Assembly: GCA_030840415.1 (NCBI GenBank)
Contig: JAVEEO010000260.1
Span: forward strand, 1 to 7,926
Direction: 5' to 3'
DNA from: Pseudonocardiales bacterium
GTDB lineage: Bacteria > Actinomycetota > Actinomycetes > Mycobacteriales > Jatrophihabitantaceae
DNA: 7,926 bases
Numbering within the stretch: position 1 is the stretch's first letter; the number at the start of each line of letters is the position of its first letter. Position numbers and translations under genes: made by a program. This document shows positions 5,451-7,926 of the stretch, piece after piece. Below the pieces are notes generated by a model, which was given only the letters and a program-made list of their open reading frames with translations, was not told the DNA's origin and ran no database searches.

Positions 5451-6752
5451 TCAGGACAGCGGCGGCACCGCCAGCCGGGCCAGTTCCAGTGCCTGCTGGT
5501 CGAACCAGGCGCCGGCTGCCGGATCGGTGATACCGCCCCACTCCGGATCGACGGTGCTGCCGGCGACTCCCCGGTTGCACTGGCCGTCGGACTGTCCCGG
5601 CGTCTTCACCCAGAGGTGGGCGTCCAGCAGCGGGAAGGCCGTCGGCTGCGGGCTGGCCTGCGGACGGGCGCCGAGCCCACGACCGGGCGGGTTGCACCAG
5701 GTCTGCGGGTCGGGATAGCTCGCGGTCGGCGCCCACGGCCCGCGACCGTTGCGGCTGGTGTCGATCACGAAGTGCGCGGTCGGGGTGGTGCCGCCCAGGA
5801 TGCTCGCGTACCGCGAGTTGATGCCCGCGGTGTTCAGCGCCGGGTCGGTGGCGGTGTCACTCCACTGGCCGTTGGGGTCCAGCGCCACGCCGGTCCAGTT
5901 GTTGGCCGGGCCGCCGCTCCAGTACTGGTTGCCGCAGTTGCCGAAGTCCCCGGGACTGACGGTGCTGGTGTAGGCGATGCACTCGGAGATCCAGTTGCCG
6001 TACTGCTCGGAGTTCGGTGTGTACTGGTAGTTCGAGACGTTCAGCGAGAAGCCCTGGACGTCGGTGACGCCGGCCTGCTCGAGCCGATCGGCGATGTCGC
6101 CCACGTTGTGCCAGGCGCTGTTGCCGGCATCGAGGTACACCAGCGCCCGGGGGTCGGCCCGCCTGATCGCGGTGCCGGCATAGCGGATGTCGGCGATCCG
6201 GCCGGCGGTCAGGGCCGCGACGTCCTGGCCCGGGTAGGCGGCCGGGCAGTCGCTGGGCAGGTTGGCCAGCCCGTCGGGCTCGACGATGACGATCACCCGC
6301 TGGTCCTTGGCCAGTCCGGCGGCGAAGCCGTCCACCCAGGCCCGGTACGCGGCATCGCTGCCGGCGCCGCCGGAGGAGTACTGCGAGCAGTCCCGGCCGG
6401 GAACGTCGTAGATCACCATCGTGGCAACGGTCTTCTTGCCGGCGGCCTGCTGGGCCACCTGGCGGGCCTGCTGCTCGACCTGCCGCGGGGTGCCGCCGGT
6501 GAACCAGACCGCCTGCGGCGTCTGCACCTCCGCACGGATCAGCGCGGCGGCGGCCTTGTCCCCCGCGCTGGTCAGTTCGGCGATCTGGCGGACCGCATCG
6601 TGGGCCGGCGCCGGCAGGTAGAACTCGGTGCCCGCTGGCAGCGGGTGCGGCTCGCCGGCCGAGGCGGCCGGCACGGCAGCCAGCTGGCCGCCGATCGCGA
6701 GGGCAGCGGTGACCAGCAGGGCACAACCGCCGCGGCGGACGGGGTGGATCAT
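5451..6752 (-). CDS. Secreted glycoside hydrolase family 6 (cellulase)
   Basis: GH6 enzymes are inverting beta-1,4-glucanases (endoglucanases or cellobiohydrolases). The 433-residue precursor has a Sec-type signal peptide: basic start HPVRRG, hydrophobic core, and an ASA cleavage site after residue 32. The catalytic domain carries GH6 signature 1 VIYDVPGRDC (113-122, probable acid Asp121), signature 2 IVIVEPDG (154-161, Asp160) and the C-terminal WVKTPGQSDG (381-390, Asp389). The last motif usually reads KPPGESDG, so Glu is replaced by Gln387. Cys122/Cys169 and Cys353/Cys392 probably form the two usual disulfides. There is no carbohydrate-binding module or linker, so it acts as a lone catalytic domain. 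The ATG at 6752 is chosen because AAGGAG lies five bases upstream and the signal peptide starts there; an in-frame ATG at 6881 would run through the operator. Endo versus exo mode cannot be told here. A CebR-type operator upstream suggests cello-oligosaccharide induction. Confidence 0.93.
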   Translation of the reverse strand: MIHPVRRGGCALLVTAALAIGGQLAAVPAASAGEPHPLPAGTEFYLPAPAHDAVRQIAELTSAGDKAAAALIRAEVQTPQAVWFTGGTPRQVEQQARQVAQQAAGKKTVATMVIYDVPGRDCSQYSSGGAGSDAAYRAWVDGFAAGLAKDQRVIVIVEPDGLANLPSDCPAAYPGQDVAALTAGRIADIRYAGTAIRRADPRALVYLDAGNSAWHNVGDIADRLEQAGVTDVQGFSLNVSNYQYTPNSEQYGNWISECIAYTSTVSPGDFGNCGNQYWSGGPANNWTGVALDPNGQWSDTATDPALNTAGINSRYASILGGTTPTAHFVIDTSRNGRGPWAPTASYPDPQTWCNPPGRGLGARPQASPQPTAFPLLDAHLWVKTPGQSDGQCNRGVAGSTVDPEWGGITDPAAGAWFDQQALELARLAVPPLS

Positions 6753-6822
6753 CTGGGCTCCTTGGTTGACCGTCGGCGTCGACCGGATCCGGAGCGCGGG
6801 AGGCACGAGGTTTCTGGACAGC

Positions 6823-6838
6823 ATGAGAGCGCTCTCAT
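6823..6838 (-). promoter_or_regulatory. CebR/CelR-type palindromic operator of the GH6 gene
   Basis: ATGAGAGCGCTCTCAT is a perfect 16-base palindrome located 71 to 86 bases upstream of the GH6 start codon. Its core TGAGAGCGCTCTCA differs from the CelR/CebR operator of Thermobifida and Streptomyces (TGGGAGCGCTCCCA) by one symmetric base pair per half-site. Those are LacI-family repressors released by cellobiose or cello-oligosaccharides, which suits a cellulase gene. The regulator itself is not in this window. Confidence 0.8.
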
Positions 6839-6852
6839 AGGACGACCAATTC

Positions 6853-6881
6853 AGGATGGAGGCCCGAAACGGAAAATGCAA
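6853..6881 (-). promoter_or_regulatory. Candidate promoter of the GH6 gene
   Basis: On the minus strand TTGCAT (6881-6876) and CATCCT (6858-6853) are separated by 17 bases. Initiation near 6846 would place the palindromic operator just downstream, at roughly +8 to +23, where a LacI-family repressor could block transcription. The -10 match is only moderate; other placements overlapping the operator are possible. The whole gap between the GH6 start and the ATPase stop (6753-6923) contains no other gene. Confidence 0.3.
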
Positions 6882-6923
6882 CCCCTGCGGTAGCCGGCGT
6901 TCGACCGGGTCCCGGACTGCCGG

Positions 6924-7926
6924 TCAGCCGGTTCGAGGAGTCGGGTCGAAGCGGCGCAGGCGCAGGCTGTTGCTGACCACGAACACCGAGCTGGCCGCCA
7001 TCGCGGCGCCGGCGATGACCGGGTTCAGCAGGCCCGAGGCGGCCAGCGGCAGCGCCGCGACGTTGTAGCCGAAGGCCCAGAACAGATTGGCCTTGATGGT
7101 TCGCAGCGTTGCCCGGGACAGCCTGACCGCATCGGCTGCCGCCCGCAGGTCCCCGCGGACCAGGGTCAGGTCCGAGGCCTGGATGGCGACGTCGGCGCCG
7201 GTGCCCATGGCCAGGCCCAGGTCGGCGGCGGCCAGCGCGGCGGCGTCGTTGATCCCGTCACCGGCCATCGCGACCTTCCGGCCCTGCCGCTGCAGCTCGC
7301 GCACCGCGGCCACCTTGCCGGCCGGCAGCACGTCGGCGATCACCTCGTCGATGCCGACCTCGGCCGCCACCGCCTCGGCGGCCCGGCGGTTGTCACCGGT
7401 GAGCAGCACCGGCCTGAGTCCGAGCGCGCGAAGCTCGCGCACCGCGGCGGCCGAGCTGGCCTTGACCATGTCCGCGACGGTGAGCACGCCCCGCACCCGG
7501 CCGTCCCAGCCGACCCATACCGGGGTGTGGCCGAGGTGCTGCGCCTGCTCGGCGGCCTCAGCCAGCTCCGCGGCCACGTTCCCCTCGGACGGCCCGTCCG
7601 AGGTCGCCGGCCGGTCCTGCCCGGCCTGCTCTGCCTGCTCGACCTGCTCTGCCTGCGCTGCCTGCTCCGCCTGGCCGCCCGCCAACCGGACCTGCTCCTC
7701 CAGCCAGGATCTGCGACCGACGACCACGGCGTGACCGTCGACGATCCCGGACACCCCCAGCCCCTCGTGGTTGCCGAAGCCGGACACCGCGGCCAGCGTG
7801 CCGGCCCGGTCGCGGGCCTGGTCGGCGACCGCCCGGGCGATCGGGTGTTCCGAGGCCGCCTCCAGCGCTCCGGCCCACCGCAGCAGTTGCTCAGTGCTGA
7901 CGCCCGGTGCCGGAAACACCCCGGCA
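6924..7926 (-). CDS. Copper-translocating P1B-type ATPase, C-terminal part
   Basis: The gene runs off the right edge, so the metal-binding domain, first six helices and DKTGT phosphorylation site are not seen. The visible 333 residues, counted from the Val at 7919, begin in the nucleotide-binding domain with SEHPIA (23-28) and GLGVSG (53-58), followed by the P domain with LTGDN (173-177) and MAGDGINDAAA (218-228), then the last two helices. These carry YN (285-286) and MAASS (307-311), the pattern of Cu(I)-exporting P1B-1 pumps, so the protein probably expels Cu+ across the membrane. An unusual Ala/Glu/Gln-rich insertion (about 82-125) sits between GRRSW and the TPVWVGWDG strand. The product ends in a short basic tail soon after the last helix. 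It is transcribed towards the GH6 gene on the same strand, 171 bases ahead of it, with no clear terminator between them. Family is firm; metal choice is inferred from the helix motifs. Confidence 0.93.
   Translation of the reverse strand, partial: AGVFPAPGVSTEQLLRWAGALEAASEHPIARAVADQARDRAGTLAAVSGFGNHEGLGVSGIVDGHAVVVGRRSWLEEQVRLAGGQAEQAAQAEQVEQAEQAGQDRPATSDGPSEGNVAAELAEAAEQAQHLGHTPVWVGWDGRVRGVLTVADMVKASSAAAVRELRALGLRPVLLTGDNRRAAEAVAAEVGIDEVIADVLPAGKVAAVRELQRQGRKVAMAGDGINDAAALAAADLGLAMGTGADVAIQASDLTLVRGDLRAAADAVRLSRATLRTIKANLFWAFGYNVAALPLAASGLLNPVIAGAAMAASSVFVVSNSLRLRRFDPTPRTG
7617..7673 (-). repeat. 9-base tandem repeat inside the copper ATPase gene
   Basis: Fifty-seven bases made of about six imperfect 9-base units, reading CTGCTCTGC on the plus strand with variants, encode a tripeptide series on the minus strand: QAEQAAQAEQVEQAEQAGQ. 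Every unit keeps the Gln codon CAG in register. It lies in a poorly conserved loop of the nucleotide-binding domain and looks like a slippage-prone expansion. Confidence 0.75.

Noticed and set aside
6753..6881. Upstream ATG for the GH6 gene at 6881
   Set aside because: It would place 43 non-signal residues before the signal peptide and translate through the operator; the ATG at 6752 has AAGGAG at good spacing.
5436..6893. Long plus-strand ORF (485 codons) opposite the GH6 gene
   Set aside because: Antisense frame created by GC-rich codons; the GH6 signatures are unambiguous on the minus strand.
6883..6923. Rho-independent terminator after the copper ATPase
   Set aside because: CCGGC/GCCGG at the ends of this stretch could pair, but the stem is only five bases with a 20-base loop and the T-rich run lies several bases further on.

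Overview
The window is high-GC DNA with GTG starts and few A/T-rich promoters, and its genes match actinobacterial families (DUF2382 stress-type protein, CebR-like operator, GH6 cellulase, P1B copper ATPase). It most likely comes from the chromosome of a member of the Actinomycetota. I cannot name the genus from sequence alone. No mobile element, CRISPR array, tRNA or rRNA is visible.

Layout, left to right: the 3' end of a DUF2382 gene (+) closed by a strong GC-rich hairpin; about 340 bases with no convincing gene; two minus-strand genes, an SDR oxidoreductase with a C-terminal membrane-anchor-like tail and, upstream of it, a DUF72 TIM-barrel protein; a 144-base divergent promoter region; murL (+); a 44-base convergent gap; murD2 (-); a secreted catalytic-domain-only GH6 cellulase (-) preceded by a perfect 16-base palindromic operator of the CebR/CelR type; and the C-terminal half of a copper-exporting P1B-type ATPase (-) that runs off the right edge.

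The most interesting content is the murL/murD2 pair. Canonical peptidoglycan synthesis makes free D-glutamate with MurI (or a D-amino acid transaminase) and adds it with MurD. The MurD2/MurL route, described in Xanthomonas oryzae, instead ligates L-Glu to UDP-MurNAc-L-Ala and then epimerises that terminal residue to D-Glu in an ATP-dependent step. Both enzymes are encoded here, but tail to tail rather than as an operon, so they need separate promoters: a leaderless-type promoter is visible for murL, and murD2 has either a short promoter of its own or read-through from the cellulase gene. The other genes show no evident mechanistic link to this pathway.
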